Notes under the pieces: generated by a model
Database searches by the model: none
The model's input: only the letters and a program-made list of their open reading frames with translations
Told to the model about the DNA's origin: nothing
Part shown: piece by piece, positions 28,259 through 38,385 of the stretch
Numbering within the stretch: position 1 is the first letter of the stretch
How the letters are laid out: every line of letters begins with the position of its first letter
Made by a program: the position numbers and the translations under genes
Source: Treponema sp. UBA4267
GTDB taxonomy: Bacteria > Spirochaetota > Spirochaetia > Treponematales > Treponemataceae
Assembly: GCA_002395155.1 (NCBI GenBank)
Contig: DGWD01000008.1
Coordinates: 62,001 to 126,000, forward strand
Reading direction: 5' to 3'
Length of the DNA: 64,000 nucleotides

Positions 28259-30013
28259 ATGTTCAATATGAATTTTGAAAATCCTTTAATCGTACAAGGC
28301 GACCGTTCTCTTTTACTTGATGTTCATGCACCTCTGGCAGAAGAATGCCGAAATGCATTAATTCCTTTTGCAGAACTGGAAAAATCTCCAGAACATTTGC
28401 ACACCTACAAGCTGTCCCCACTATCACTCTGGAATGCGGCTTCCGCAGGTTTTACAGCAGAAAATGCAATCGAAGTACTGCAAAAATTCGCCCGTTACGA
28501 TGTACCACAATCAATCGTTATGTGGATAAAGGAAATTTCCTCTCGTTTTGGAAAAATTAAGCTGATTGCAGGTCCAGATATCGAAGTGCCTGTAAAAGAA
28601 GATTCCTCTGAAAAAATCACAGAACACTTTTTATATCTGGTGGCAGATTCTCTTCCTGTTTACAAAGAAATTGCCGCCAACAGAACCGTTAAAAAACTTC
28701 TTACAGAAACTTTGGAAGGTGATAAAGAAGCTCCAGAACATTCCTTCCTCCTCAAACTGACGGACCGTGGAACCATTAAACAGCTTCTTCTTCAGGCAGG
28801 ATGGCCGGTTGATGATAAAGTAGCCCTTAGCGATGGAGAACCTCTGGATGTAAGTCTTAGAGAAACTACCAGCCAGGGAAAGCCTTTAATCATCCGCGAA
28901 TATCAGAAAAATTCTGCAAAAGCCCTGATTGGTGATAAAGGGCCTGGAACTGGTTTTGGAACAATCGTTCTGCCTTGTGGAGCTGGAAAAACCATAGTTG
29001 GCATGACAATTATGGACATGCTCAAAACTTCTACCCTCATCATCACTACTAACATTTCAGCAGTTCACCAGTGGATAGACGAACTTTTAGACAAAACAAA
29101 TCTTACCGCCGACCAGATTGCAGAATATTCAGGCGAAAATAAGGAAATCAAACAGGTAACAGTTGCAACTTATCAGGTTTTGACCTGGCGACCAGACAAA
29201 GAAGGACCTTATCCTCATTTTTCAATTTTCCACGAAAGACCATGGGGTTTAATTATTTATGATGAAGTACACATGCTTCCTGCCCCAGTATTCCGTGTTG
29301 TTGCAGAATTACAGGCCGTTCGCCGCGTTGGACTTACAGCTACCCTGGTTCGTGAAGACGGATGTGAAGGTTATGTTTTCTCTTTAGTTGGTCCAAAACG
29401 TTATGATGTGCCATGGAAGGAACTGGAGCGCGATCATTGGATTGCTTCTGCAGAATGTATTGAAGTGCGCGTAGATTTACCAGTTTCCCAGGAAATTGAT
29501 TATGCCGTTGCAACTGCCAGAGAAAAACACAAAATTGCCAGTATGAATCCGGACAAAATCCCTATCGTAAAAGAAATTATAGAAAAATGCCCAAATGACA
29601 AAATTCTTGTAATTGGCCAGTACCTTGACCAGCTTGATGAAATTACAAAAATGCTGGGCTGCCCTATTATTACAGGAAAAACACCAAACGCCGAACGCGA
29701 CAAAATCTATGCAGATTTCCGCCAGGGTAAAATAAGAGTTCTGGTAGTTTCAAAAGTTGCAAACTTTGCCATCGACTTACCAGATGCTTCTCTTGCAATT
29801 CAGGTGAGCGGTACTTTCGGCAGCCGTCAGGAAGAAGCACAACGCCTGGGACGAATTTTACGACCAAAGGAGCAGAAATCCCGCTTCTTCACCCTCATCA
29901 CACGCAATACTGTCGAAGAAGAGTTTGGTTCAAACCGTCAAAAATTCCTGGCAGAACAGGGATACGAATATAAAATCGTACGCTATGATGGAGAGATAGA
30001 CATTGAAAGCTGA
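28259..30013 (+). CDS. XPB/Rad25-type superfamily 2 DNA helicase
   Basis: 584 residues. The N-terminal domain (about 1-190) starts NPLIVQGDRSLLLDVHAPLAEECRN as in bacterial XPB homologues. The helicase core has Walker A LPCGAGKT (about 242-249), DEVH (IIYDEVHMLPAP, about 335) and the RAD-type GLTATLVREDG. The C-terminal core ends with the XPB-type RLGRILRPKEQKSRFFTLI (about 527-545). XPB acts in DNA repair, unwinding 3' to 5'. A second in-frame ATG at 28268 is possible. It overlaps the next gene, its likely partner, by 11 nt. Confidence 0.9.
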   Translation: MFNMNFENPLIVQGDRSLLLDVHAPLAEECRNALIPFAELEKSPEHLHTYKLSPLSLWNAASAGFTAENAIEVLQKFARYDVPQSIVMWIKEISSRFGKIKLIAGPDIEVPVKEDSSEKITEHFLYLVADSLPVYKEIAANRTVKKLLTETLEGDKEAPEHSFLLKLTDRGTIKQLLLQAGWPVDDKVALSDGEPLDVSLRETTSQGKPLIIREYQKNSAKALIGDKGPGTGFGTIVLPCGAGKTIVGMTIMDMLKTSTLIITTNISAVHQWIDELLDKTNLTADQIAEYSGENKEIKQVTVATYQVLTWRPDKEGPYPHFSIFHERPWGLIIYDEVHMLPAPVFRVVAELQAVRRVGLTATLVREDGCEGYVFSLVGPKRYDVPWKELERDHWIASAECIEVRVDLPVSQEIDYAVATAREKHKIASMNPDKIPIVKEIIEKCPNDKILVIGQYLDQLDEITKMLGCPIITGKTPNAERDKIYADFRQGKIRVLVVSKVANFAIDLPDASLAIQVSGTFGSRQEEAQRLGRILRPKEQKSRFFTLITRNTVEEEFGSNRQKFLAEQGYEYKIVRYDGEIDIES

Positions 30014-32096
30014 AAATGAAATTGCCCAGTGGCAGGAAGCAATTGCCGCTTTATCAGACAAACAATTTTTCGACACAATGCGACTTTATTTAGGAGAAAT
30101 AAAAACCCCTTATAATAAGCAGCGTTTAATTGAACAGCTTGCTGCCTTTATTTACAAAACAGAGCACATTCAAAAAGCCCTTACGCTTATGGATACCTTT
30201 GATGTAAAGATTTTGACAGCCATATCCATACTGCCACAGGTAACCTGCGAACTTTTAATTGATTTTTTTGCATCCGAATATTCTGTAACCGAAATTTACG
30301 CCGAAGTAATAAACCTAACCGAAAGACTCTTCCTTTATAAAATTCAGGATAAGTATTCCGAAAAGGACTTTTTATACATAAATCCATTTTTTAAGGAAAA
30401 ACTTAAGGATTATCTTAATGTAAAACTCCTTTTTCCAGACGTAAGCATTACTCATTTTTCAACAGAAGATATTTTTACTCTAAATCCAAATATTTTGGCC
30501 GCATTTATTTCATACATAAAAGTAAGAGGAATTTCTTGCAAGGCAGATGGCATTATCAAAAAAAATGATATGAACCGCCTTATGGAAATTTTTCCTGGTA
30601 AAGAAAACTTTATTCAACTTTTAATGAATGCTTTTATTAATCTTTCCCTTGTAAAAGAAGGTTTAAAAGCTTATGAACTAGATAAAAATCGTTGTAAAGC
30701 CTTTGCAAATCTTCCAGAAATTCAGCAGTACAGCCTTTTATGTGCAGCATCAGTTTCTCGCTTCAGCAAAGATGGACTCAAAAAAGAGGCTCAACTTTTA
30801 ATAGACTGCCTTACTTCAATTCCAGAAACAGGTTATACAAGACAGTCACTTTTAAGACTTGCATTTTTAATTGGAACTTACAGTGAAGACGGAAATGCCG
30901 ATGCAAAAAAAAGTCGCTTTACCCGAATGCTGGAAGCAGCCCATGCCCAGACTCAAAGTGCCGAAGAAGCCCAGCAAAACGCAAACCTTCTGGACCGAAT
31001 GATTGACTCTGCAAAAGAATTCGGTCTTCTACAAAAACTTGGCAAATCTGATGATGATGAAGAAATTTTTACCAGAGCAAATTTAGAACAAGTATTCCAG
31101 GGCCCAGCCGAACAAACTCCAAAGGTTTTAAATATAGATTCAACATTTACTGTAACTCTTATGCCAGGCCTTCCACTTTCTGCTCTGCTGCCACTCAGCT
31201 CATTCATGATGATAAAGAAGTGCGGCATTGTTACAGAATTTGAAATTACCCGCCAGTCGGTTTCCACAGCTTTTGACATGGACTGGAATCCACAAAAAAT
31301 TTTTGATGCAATTTCTACCTACACCTATTACGAAATTCCTCAAAACCTCAAAATCAATATTACAGAATGGTACAACTCATACGCCTCGGCAACCCTTTAT
31401 CATGGATATATATTAAAAGTTACTGATAGCAATATTACATTTGCAGAAAACAATCCAAACATTAATAAATATATAAAGGAAAAACTGGCAGATGGAATCT
31501 ATCTTTTGAACATTCCTTCTGACTCCCCAATCACAAAGTTTATAGACGAAAGCGGTTTAGACTTCCTTGGTCACCTTAAAACTTCAGATCCAGTTTCTGA
31601 ATACACAAGTTTTCCAGCTCTTAGACCAGGTCACAAGGCCGCAATCTTCCATCAAAATGATGTTGAAAAAACTTATCTTCAAACTTCAATTCAAGAAGCT
31701 GATAAGTTGATAAAGGAATTGAAACAAAGTCTTGCAAAAACAGACATGGATCAGCATCAAAAGGAAAGTCTTAATCATAGAATTTCCAGCAGATTAATTC
31801 TTTCTGAAGAACAGCTGCTCAAAGCTTCTATAAGGAGCGAAATACTCGAAGCTGACGGAATGGACTTTTCTGGAAAAATCCATCTTATAGAAGTTGCAAT
31901 AAAAGAAAACGACATGCTTGAAATGCAATTCCCTGACAGCAAAATTCCGGGAAAGTTTTTTACAATTGTAGGACAAGCATTAGGAATTTCTCGACAACCT
32001 GGAGAAGCAGTTTTACGCTTTCAGGTAGAACCAACAAAAGAAATTGAAAACTTTTTGGTAAGCCACATAACTCACCTTAGAAGGATTCGTTTTTAG
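30003..32096 (+). CDS. Helicase-associated partner protein of XPB
   Basis: 697 residues starting from TTG at 30003, preceded by GGAG and overlapping the helicase stop by 11 nt, so translation is coupled. The N-terminal half is helical; the C-terminal part (about 390-590) resembles the helicase-associated XPB/Ssl2 N-terminal-like domain, with FTVTLMPGLPLSALLPLSSF and the HGYILKVTDSNITFAENN strand. In actinobacteria a comparable protein lies next to XPB, which supports a complex. No helicase motifs of its own. A repair role is inferred from linkage; biochemical function is unknown. Confidence 0.7.
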   Translation: MKAENEIAQWQEAIAALSDKQFFDTMRLYLGEIKTPYNKQRLIEQLAAFIYKTEHIQKALTLMDTFDVKILTAISILPQVTCELLIDFFASEYSVTEIYAEVINLTERLFLYKIQDKYSEKDFLYINPFFKEKLKDYLNVKLLFPDVSITHFSTEDIFTLNPNILAAFISYIKVRGISCKADGIIKKNDMNRLMEIFPGKENFIQLLMNAFINLSLVKEGLKAYELDKNRCKAFANLPEIQQYSLLCAASVSRFSKDGLKKEAQLLIDCLTSIPETGYTRQSLLRLAFLIGTYSEDGNADAKKSRFTRMLEAAHAQTQSAEEAQQNANLLDRMIDSAKEFGLLQKLGKSDDDEEIFTRANLEQVFQGPAEQTPKVLNIDSTFTVTLMPGLPLSALLPLSSFMMIKKCGIVTEFEITRQSVSTAFDMDWNPQKIFDAISTYTYYEIPQNLKINITEWYNSYASATLYHGYILKVTDSNITFAENNPNINKYIKEKLADGIYLLNIPSDSPITKFIDESGLDFLGHLKTSDPVSEYTSFPALRPGHKAAIFHQNDVEKTYLQTSIQEADKLIKELKQSLAKTDMDQHQKESLNHRISSRLILSEEQLLKASIRSEILEADGMDFSGKIHLIEVAIKENDMLEMQFPDSKIPGKFFTIVGQALGISRQPGEAVLRFQVEPTKEIENFLVSHITHLRRIRF

Positions 32097-32105
32097 GACA
32101 AAAAA

Positions 32106-32735
32106 ATGGAACTTTATTTAATTAGACACGGAACTACAGACTGGAATGCCCAAAGACGTTTTCAGGGCAGAGCAGATATTGAACTAAATGAAAAAGGTCG
32201 TGAACTTGCAGGAAAACTTGGACAGCGACTGGAAAATGTTGATTTTGACATTATTTTTTCTTCACCCCTAATCCGTGCCTACGAAACCGCATGCTTAATC
32301 CGTGGCCACCGAAACATTCAGATTATACGCGACCCAATGATTGAGGAACTTAGTTTTGGCAAGCTGGAAGGTATGCCTTATGCAGATTGGATTAAGACCG
32401 ACCACCCTCGAAAATATTTTTTTACAGACCCAATAAAATACCAGCCTCCAGAGGGCGGGGAAAGTTTTGAAGAGGCCTGTCAGAGAACAAAAAAATTTAT
32501 TAAGGAAAAAATCGAAGTCCTTTATCAGTCTATACCAGATGGAAGAATTATGATTGTTTCACACGGGGCCCTGCTCGCTTCCATGATGTGCTACCTGGAA
32601 AAGCACGGAATTGAAAACTTTTGGGGCAAAGGACTAAAAGGCAACTGCGAAGAAACAGTTTATTCTTTTGACGGACAAAACTGGACAAAAACTCAGGAAG
32701 AAGAAGCCCAGGACAATCCATACGAACAAGCTTAA
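32106..32735 (+). CDS. Histidine phosphatase (phosphoglycerate mutase-like)
   Basis: 209 residues. The phosphate-accepting motif LIRHGTTDWN is at residues 5-14 and the second catalytic histidine is in IVSHGALLASM (about residue 156). The family includes cofactor-dependent phosphoglycerate mutases and many small phosphatases; length and sequence suggest a phosphatase of the CobC/GpmB type rather than the glycolytic mutase. Lies 9 nt after the helicase partner gene, so likely co-transcribed. The substrate cannot be told. Confidence 0.85.
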   Translation: MELYLIRHGTTDWNAQRRFQGRADIELNEKGRELAGKLGQRLENVDFDIIFSSPLIRAYETACLIRGHRNIQIIRDPMIEELSFGKLEGMPYADWIKTDHPRKYFFTDPIKYQPPEGGESFEEACQRTKKFIKEKIEVLYQSIPDGRIMIVSHGALLASMMCYLEKHGIENFWGKGLKGNCEETVYSFDGQNWTKTQEEEAQDNPYEQA

Positions 32736-32767
32736 GTTAAATTATAAAGCCTAAGAAGGTAAACAAG

Positions 32768-33370
32768 ATGATTATAAACAAGAGTGATAAAGATTCTGTT
32801 CAAAAAACAGCCGAAGTTTTAAAAAAAGGTGGCATTTGTATTTTACCAACAGACACCGTTTATGGTTTTAGCGGCCTTGTTGCTACAAAAAAACTGCTTC
32901 CCCAATCATCTACAGATGCAGAAATTAGAAAGATAAAGGGACGATCTGAAACAAAACCCTTAATTTGCCTTATAGCAAAACCACAAGACCTTGCTCTTTA
33001 CACAAATGATGTAATTCCCCAGCACCTGCTTGCAAAGTGGCCTGGAGCACTTACAATAATCGTTCACACCAAGGAAGAAACCCCTCTGGCAGAACAGGCC
33101 AAACTACCAACAATAGCCTTTCGCTGCCCAGGTGACCAGTGGATTCGTCAAGTTATAGAAGAAGTTGGCGGACCAATTTACAGCACAAGTGTAAACCGCA
33201 GCGGGCAGAGCGTTCTAGAAGAGGAAGGGGCGATTGTAGAAGAATTCGAAAAAGAAGTAGATCTTATTGTAAATGATGGAGATAAAAAGGGTGCACTTCC
33301 TTCTACTTTGGTAAGCCTTGAAAACGGGCAGGTTAAAATAATAAGGCAGGGAAGCGTAAAAATTAATTAA
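32768..33370 (+). CDS. Sua5/YciO/YrdC/YwlC family, threonylcarbamoyl-AMP synthase-like
   Basis: 200 residues, the length of the single-domain YrdC/TsaC form. LPTDTVYGFSG (about 26-36), the KGRSETKPL motif (about 57-65) and the STSVNRSGQ strand (about 138-146) are family signatures; they bind ATP, bicarbonate and threonine to make the intermediate for t6A37 in ANN-decoding tRNAs. A YciO-type paralogue of unknown function cannot be excluded. Downstream of the phosphatase gene on the same strand after 32 nt. Confidence 0.85.
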   Translation: MIINKSDKDSVQKTAEVLKKGGICILPTDTVYGFSGLVATKKLLPQSSTDAEIRKIKGRSETKPLICLIAKPQDLALYTNDVIPQHLLAKWPGALTIIVHTKEETPLAEQAKLPTIAFRCPGDQWIRQVIEEVGGPIYSTSVNRSGQSVLEEEGAIVEEFEKEVDLIVNDGDKKGALPSTLVSLENGQVKIIRQGSVKIN

Positions 33371-33416
33371 TTTTCCAGCCTGCCCTGCCCTAAATTATCT
33401 TAAAAAACTAAAAAAA

Positions 33417-34583
33417 TTACTTTAACAATTCAAGATTTTTCTTTATCAATTCACAACGCTGTTTTACACAGTCAGGTGAACGGTGAGGATCTGAAGGAGT
33501 GTTGAAAGTATAATCAATCAATTTTTCTACTGTAGTTGTTGCAACATGCATACGAGTGTCAGAAGATGCATAGTAAATAAATACCTTACCATCATGTTCA
33601 ATTGCACCGTTACAGAAAACAACATTGCTTACATCACCAGTACGTTCACTTCCAAGAGGAACCAGGAAAACTCCACTTGGTTCAGCTAAAACCTTACTTG
33701 GATCCTTAAGGTCGCTTGCATAAACATACAAAACATAACGCAAACCATCGGCAGTGTTACGAACTCCATGGGAAATATGAATCCAGCCCTTAGAAGTTTT
33801 TATTGGAGTTGCTCCAGCACCATTCTTTGCTTCTGTAATTGTATGGTAAACACGCTTAGAAATAATTTTTTCTTCATCAATTACAGGATTTGTAATATCG
33901 TCACAAAGACCAAAGCCAATTCCACCACCACTTCCTGTATTAATAAAGTCATCCATTGGACGAGTGTAGAAAGCATATTTTCCATCAACAAATTCAGGAT
34001 GAAGACAAACATTTCTCTGCTGTGGAGAATTTTTTGTTACAAGATTAGGAAGTCTTTCCCAGTTTTCAAGGTCTTTTGTTCTTACAATTCCAGCAGCCGC
34101 AACAGCAGCACCTAAATCTGGATTTGATTTATCTTTTGATTCAGAACAGAAAATGCCATAAATCCAGCCGTCTTCATGCTGAGTCAAACGCATATCATAA
34201 ACATTAGTTTCTTCTGGGCAAGTGTCAGGCAACTGAATTGGATAATCACGGAAACGGAAATTATCAATTCCATTTGGACTTTCTGCTACTGCAAAAAATG
34301 ATTTGCGGTCATTTCCTTCTACACGGCATACAAGACAATACTTACCGTTAAGGTAAATCGCACCGGCATTAAATACACAATTAACGCCCAGTCTTTCCAT
34401 AAAGAAAGGATTAGTTTCCTTGTTAATATCATATTTCCAGGTAAGAGGAACCGACTCCCTGGTTAAAATTGGATTTACATAACGGTCATAAATTCCGTTA
34501 TAAAAACTCTTGTCAATCTTGTTCTTACGGGAAAGAAATTTTTCCTGTTCCTTACGCATCTTAAAATACTGTTCGTGAATCAT
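33417..34583 (-). CDS. GH130 beta-mannoside phosphorylase (mannosylglucose phosphorylase-like)
   Basis: 388 residues. Five-bladed propeller family GH130; the stretch [20 protein letters not shown], then [14 protein letters not shown] is characteristic of the subgroup containing 4-O-beta-D-mannosyl-D-glucose phosphorylase. No signal peptide, so it acts in the cytoplasm, splitting a beta-1,4-mannosyl disaccharide with phosphate to give mannose 1-phosphate. This fits use of plant mannans. It stands alone with its own promoter; the epimerase often linked with it is not visible here. Substrate is an inference from family resemblance. Confidence 0.85.
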   Translation of the reverse strand: MIHEQYFKMRKEQEKFLSRKNKIDKSFYNGIYDRYVNPILTRESVPLTWKYDINKETNPFFMERLGVNCVFNAGAIYLNGKYCLVCRVEGNDRKSFFAVAESPNGIDNFRFRDYPIQLPDTCPEETNVYDMRLTQHEDGWIYGIFCSESKDKSNPDLGAAVAAAGIVRTKDLENWERLPNLVTKNSPQQRNVCLHPEFVDGKYAFYTRPMDDFINTGSGGGIGFGLCDDITNPVIDEEKIISKRVYHTITEAKNGAGATPIKTSKGWIHISHGVRNTADGLRYVLYVYASDLKDPSKVLAEPSGVFLVPLGSERTGDVSNVVFCNGAIEHDGKVFIYYASSDTRMHVATTTVEKLIDYTFNTPSDPHRSPDCVKQRCELIKKNLELLK

Positions 34584-34624
34584 CCAAAACTCCTATTTGA
34601 TTTGAATTTATCAAATATAGCTTT

Positions 34625-34652
34625 AGTATAACAATGATAGAGTAAATTTCAA
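34625..34652 (-). promoter_or_regulatory. Promoter of GH130 gene
   Basis: On the minus strand TTGAAA (34647-34652), a 16-nt spacer and TATACT (34625-34630). A 35-nt leader follows, carrying a small ATTTGA/TCAAAT inverted repeat and AGGAG before the ATG at 34583. Confidence 0.6.
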
Positions 34653-34693
34653 GTGTTTTTTAAGTAAATATTTAAGTAAATTTTCTTATTTTT

Positions 34694-36817
34694 TTACTTT
34701 CTACGAACTTCAAACTGTTTTTCGGAACTCTTTGGTTTTGTTTCATCAATTTTTTTGTACTTTTTATAGAGTTCAGCCTGAGCCTGAATAGCAGTTTCTT
34801 TTTTGCCACGCTCACAAACTGCCCAGGAACCATTTGACTGTAATTCAAGGGCATTTGTATTGTCCTTAAAGTAAGTATCAAGAATAGATTTTACATCGTC
34901 AAAAGCAGCCTTATCCAAAATTGGGAACATAAGTTCAATTCGGCGGTCCAAGTTTCTGTTCATCCAGTCGGCACTTGCACAATATAGTTCAGGATTTCCA
35001 CCGTTCTGGAAATAGAAAATTCTGGCGTGCTCAAGGTAACGATCTACGATTGAAATAACTCTGATATTTTCACTCAATCCTTCTACCCCTGGAACAAGCA
35101 TACAAATACCACGTACATTCAAAAGGATTTTTACACCAGCCTGACTTGCCTTATACAAAGCCGCAATTACTTCTTCATGAGTAAGACTATTCATTTTTGC
35201 AATAATCAAACCAGGGTTATCTGGAGTTGAACGCTCAATCTCTCGATTTATCATACTGATTAAGCGACTTTTAAGAGTAACAGGTGCCATTGCAAGACTT
35301 GTCATGTTCTGCAAAGTTGAATAACCAGTTACAAGATTAAAGAACATAGTTACATCATTGGCAATCTGAGGATTAGATGTAAAAAGTGAAATATCCGAAT
35401 AAAGTTTTGCAGTCTTAGGATTATAGTTACCAGTTGCAAGGTGAACATAACGACGGATAGTATCGCTTTCTCGACGAATTACCATTAAAGCTTTTGCATG
35501 AACCTTAAGATTTTTAAGTCCATAAATGACTGTTACACCGGCTCTTTCAAGTTCATTTGCCCAGGCAATGTTACGTTCTTCATCAAAACGGGCCTTTAAT
35601 TCTACAAGTACAATAACCTGTTTTCCACGTTGAGCAGCTCTTTCCAATGCATCAATGATAGGGGAATCGCGACCTGTTCTGTAAAGAGTCATTTTTATAG
35701 CCAGTACATCATCATCATCTGCCGCATCCGAAATAAATTTTACAACAGGGTCATAAGATTCATAAGGAACATGTAAGATTTTGTCGTGCTGTTTTAAAAA
35801 GTCCCAATAAGGTTCATCTTCGGGAAGGTCAGCAGGGTAAAAATGCTCCCAGCGGTCAAAAGACATTTTTCCGTCTTCATCAATATCACGCAATTCCATC
35901 AAATCGCCTGGATTAATAATCTGAGGAACTCTGTAAACGTCCTCTTCGCCTAACTCCAGCTTTTTCATAAGGAATTTTACAATTGTAGTACTAGTTTCGT
36001 CGCAAGTAATTTGAACAGGAAAAGACGATTTTCTTTGAATCAAAACGTCTTCCATAGCGTGGATAAAGTTTGAACCGGCATCTTCATCAACCGCAAAGTC
36101 AGCGTCACGAGCAAGCTTAAAAAGAAGTGTTTCTTCTACGGTAAAGCCTGGGAAAAGAAGAGTTCCACAAGCAGTAACAATATCCTGCAAAAGTGCAAAC
36201 TGTTTTGTTTTTTTATTTGATGATGGAAGCCAGTAAATATTCTGAACGCCTCCTGGAATTTCTACCAAAGCAATTCTAGGCTGATCATCAGAGCCCTTAA
36301 GTTCCTGCGAACCAACTTTAATTCCTGCAATAGGTTTTAAGATAAAAGCCGCATAGGTTGAAAGATTTTTGATATGAGGGAAGGCCTCTAAGTCTGTGCG
36401 AAGAGGTGTCAAAAGAGGATAAATTTCCTGCTTAAAAACACCCTGCAAATATTCTGTCTGTTGCTGGCTATACTGCATTGGAGTTACATAAACAAATCCT
36501 TTTGAAGCAAGCTCAGGTAAAATATCAGACATAAGACATTCCTGCTGGGATCTTATTATCTGATGAGCACGGGCAGAAACCGATGTAAGAACCATTTTTG
36601 GTGAAAGGCCTGAAACATCAATATAATTTGGATTTTCAATTAAAAGTCTTTTTACAGATGCAACGCGAACCTGAAAAAATTCGTCAAAGTTACTGCTCAC
36701 GATTGAAAGGAACTGTAAACGTTCTAAAAGAGGAAGGTCCTTTCTTAATCCCTGATGTAAAACACGAGCATTAAATTCTAGCCATGATAATTCACGATTA
36801 AAAAATCTATTTTCCAT
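34694..36817 (-). CDS. ppk1: Polyphosphate kinase 1
   Basis: 707 residues. Makes polyphosphate from ATP and the reverse. The N-terminal FFNRELSWLEFNARVL (about residues 4-19) is the PPK1 opening; the phosphorylated histidine is in NLKVHAKALMV (about residue 433), and LYCASADWMNRNLDRR (about 590) carries the second catalytic HKD-like element. Length is normal. Directly downstream of a Ppx/GppA gene (30 nt), so polymer synthesis and breakdown are coded together. Confidence 0.95.
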   Translation of the reverse strand: MENRFFNRELSWLEFNARVLHQGLRKDLPLLERLQFLSIVSSNFDEFFQVRVASVKRLLIENPNYIDVSGLSPKMVLTSVSARAHQIIRSQQECLMSDILPELASKGFVYVTPMQYSQQQTEYLQGVFKQEIYPLLTPLRTDLEAFPHIKNLSTYAAFILKPIAGIKVGSQELKGSDDQPRIALVEIPGGVQNIYWLPSSNKKTKQFALLQDIVTACGTLLFPGFTVEETLLFKLARDADFAVDEDAGSNFIHAMEDVLIQRKSSFPVQITCDETSTTIVKFLMKKLELGEEDVYRVPQIINPGDLMELRDIDEDGKMSFDRWEHFYPADLPEDEPYWDFLKQHDKILHVPYESYDPVVKFISDAADDDDVLAIKMTLYRTGRDSPIIDALERAAQRGKQVIVLVELKARFDEERNIAWANELERAGVTVIYGLKNLKVHAKALMVIRRESDTIRRYVHLATGNYNPKTAKLYSDISLFTSNPQIANDVTMFFNLVTGYSTLQNMTSLAMAPVTLKSRLISMINREIERSTPDNPGLIIAKMNSLTHEEVIAALYKASQAGVKILLNVRGICMLVPGVEGLSENIRVISIVDRYLEHARIFYFQNGGNPELYCASADWMNRNLDRRIELMFPILDKAAFDDVKSILDTYFKDNTNALELQSNGSWAVCERGKKETAIQAQAELYKKYKKIDETKPKSSEKQFEVRRK

Positions 36818-36847
36818 AAAACAAAATCTCCAATTCTAATTTAGACA

Positions 36848-38377
36848 TTACAGCAAAATAACCTTATAACCAAAAACAGACTCAAACATACCTGCTTTTT
36901 CAGATAAGGCAATTCTTTCCAAAATTGTATTCTTAGAATTCTTTGTATTAATAATCATTGAGTTTTGCTGCAACTTAATCGAAAAATCGCTGAACTTCTG
37001 AATATGACCACGGTCCATTGCATCGGCAATACGTAAGATTGCAGTCAACTTTAGAATGGTCATACGTTCTGGACGAGACATCATCTGGTAGCCTTCATCA
37101 TCCTGTGGAACAAAACTACCCTTGTGGTACTTGGCAATTTGGGCAATAATCTGGTTATCAATTCGGGAAAGTCCAAAAATTTCTGAATTGCGGATTATAT
37201 ACCAGCTGTGCAGATTGTGATTGTCATAGCGGATAAAGGATCCTATATCATGTAAAATTGCAGCCGTTTCCAACAGAGTTCTGGCATGTTCTCCAAGCCC
37301 AATTTCTTCCTTGAGGGTATCAAAAATCTTGGTGGAAATCATTCTTACACATTCCGCATGATTTTCATCTCCATGATATTTTCGCAAAAGGTTTCGGGCA
37401 GAAGCAATAATCTGCATATCGAATTCCTTCTGTAATTCATCATTCTGAGTTGAAGTCTTACTTGTAATTACTCCGTTTCGAATATTTGTTTCTGGAACAA
37501 TAATTCTTTCGGCTTTTGTAAGATGAAGAAATAGATTGTAAATCAAAAGACTAACTTGAAGGGTTTCTGCTTCGTTGTAGTCAATTTTAAAACGTGCTAC
37601 ACATTCATCAACCGTATATTCCTGAATATCCTTGGTAAATTCTGCAAAATCCTGCTTGTTAATTTCCCAAAGAAAGGTTGATATTGGACGGCCAACTAAA
37701 AGAGCGGCCAAAGTCATATCGGCACCAACGGCAAAAAACTGTTTTACTTCACTAAAATTAATTTCACTTTCAAGGGAACCTTTTGTATTATTTATAGATT
37801 CCTGAACATAACGCTGAATATCTGAATAAGATGATGTTTGATTTTTAATCTGCTGTTCAATGCGGACTGTTCCAAGACGAAGACTGTGAACTCCGGCCAT
37901 TTTTCCATCCGACATCATCATAATTTCTGTTGTGGAACCACCAACCACCAGAATAACTGTATCTTCGTTTTTAAAATCTACAGGCTGATCTTTTATAGTT
38001 TCACTTACGGCAATGTACATCAGTTTGTTTTCTTCTACACCATCTACAATGTGTACTCTAAAGCCTGTTTGAACCAGAATACGGTCCATAATTGGGTCGC
38101 GGTTTGAAGCATCGCGAAAGGCAGACGAAGCTATACAAGAAGTATCCAGAGGAGAAATGCCCCAGCCTTCCAACTGTTCTCTATAACGTTTTAAGATATT
38201 GATAAGCTGGTTTTGGGTTTCCTGACTAATTTGCCCACTGGTAAAAACGTCCTTTCCCAATGGTAAAGGCATATCAGACCGGTCGAGGACATTTTGCTTT
38301 CTATCTTGTGTTACTTCGGCTACTAGGAGACGAACCCCTGTAGAACCGATTTCAATGACTGATTCTGGGGCTGCCAT
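36848..38377 (-). CDS. Ppx/GppA phosphatase with C-terminal HD domain
   Basis: 509 residues from the ATG at 38377, chosen over one at 38413 because AGGAGA lies 5-6 nt before it and the protein then opens MAAPESVIEIGSTGVRLLVAE, the ASKHA phosphate-binding start. The N-terminal Ppx/GppA domain (about 1-300) includes ILVVGGSTTEIMM. The C-terminal HD domain carries ETAAILHDIGSFI. Such proteins degrade polyphosphate or remove the 5'-phosphate of pppGpp. Preceded by a GH37/63-like gene (8 nt) and followed by ppk1. Confidence 0.88.
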   Translation of the reverse strand: MAAPESVIEIGSTGVRLLVAEVTQDRKQNVLDRSDMPLPLGKDVFTSGQISQETQNQLINILKRYREQLEGWGISPLDTSCIASSAFRDASNRDPIMDRILVQTGFRVHIVDGVEENKLMYIAVSETIKDQPVDFKNEDTVILVVGGSTTEIMMMSDGKMAGVHSLRLGTVRIEQQIKNQTSSYSDIQRYVQESINNTKGSLESEINFSEVKQFFAVGADMTLAALLVGRPISTFLWEINKQDFAEFTKDIQEYTVDECVARFKIDYNEAETLQVSLLIYNLFLHLTKAERIIVPETNIRNGVITSKTSTQNDELQKEFDMQIIASARNLLRKYHGDENHAECVRMISTKIFDTLKEEIGLGEHARTLLETAAILHDIGSFIRYDNHNLHSWYIIRNSEIFGLSRIDNQIIAQIAKYHKGSFVPQDDEGYQMMSRPERMTILKLTAILRIADAMDRGHIQKFSDFSIKLQQNSMIINTKNSKNTILERIALSEKAGMFESVFGYKVILL

Positions 38378-38385
38378 TTTCTCTC

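Noticed and set aside
33343..33395. GGCAGGG/CCCTGCC pairing after the YrdC-like gene
   Set aside because: Stem lies partly in the coding end and lacks a U-tract on either strand, so it is not called a terminator.
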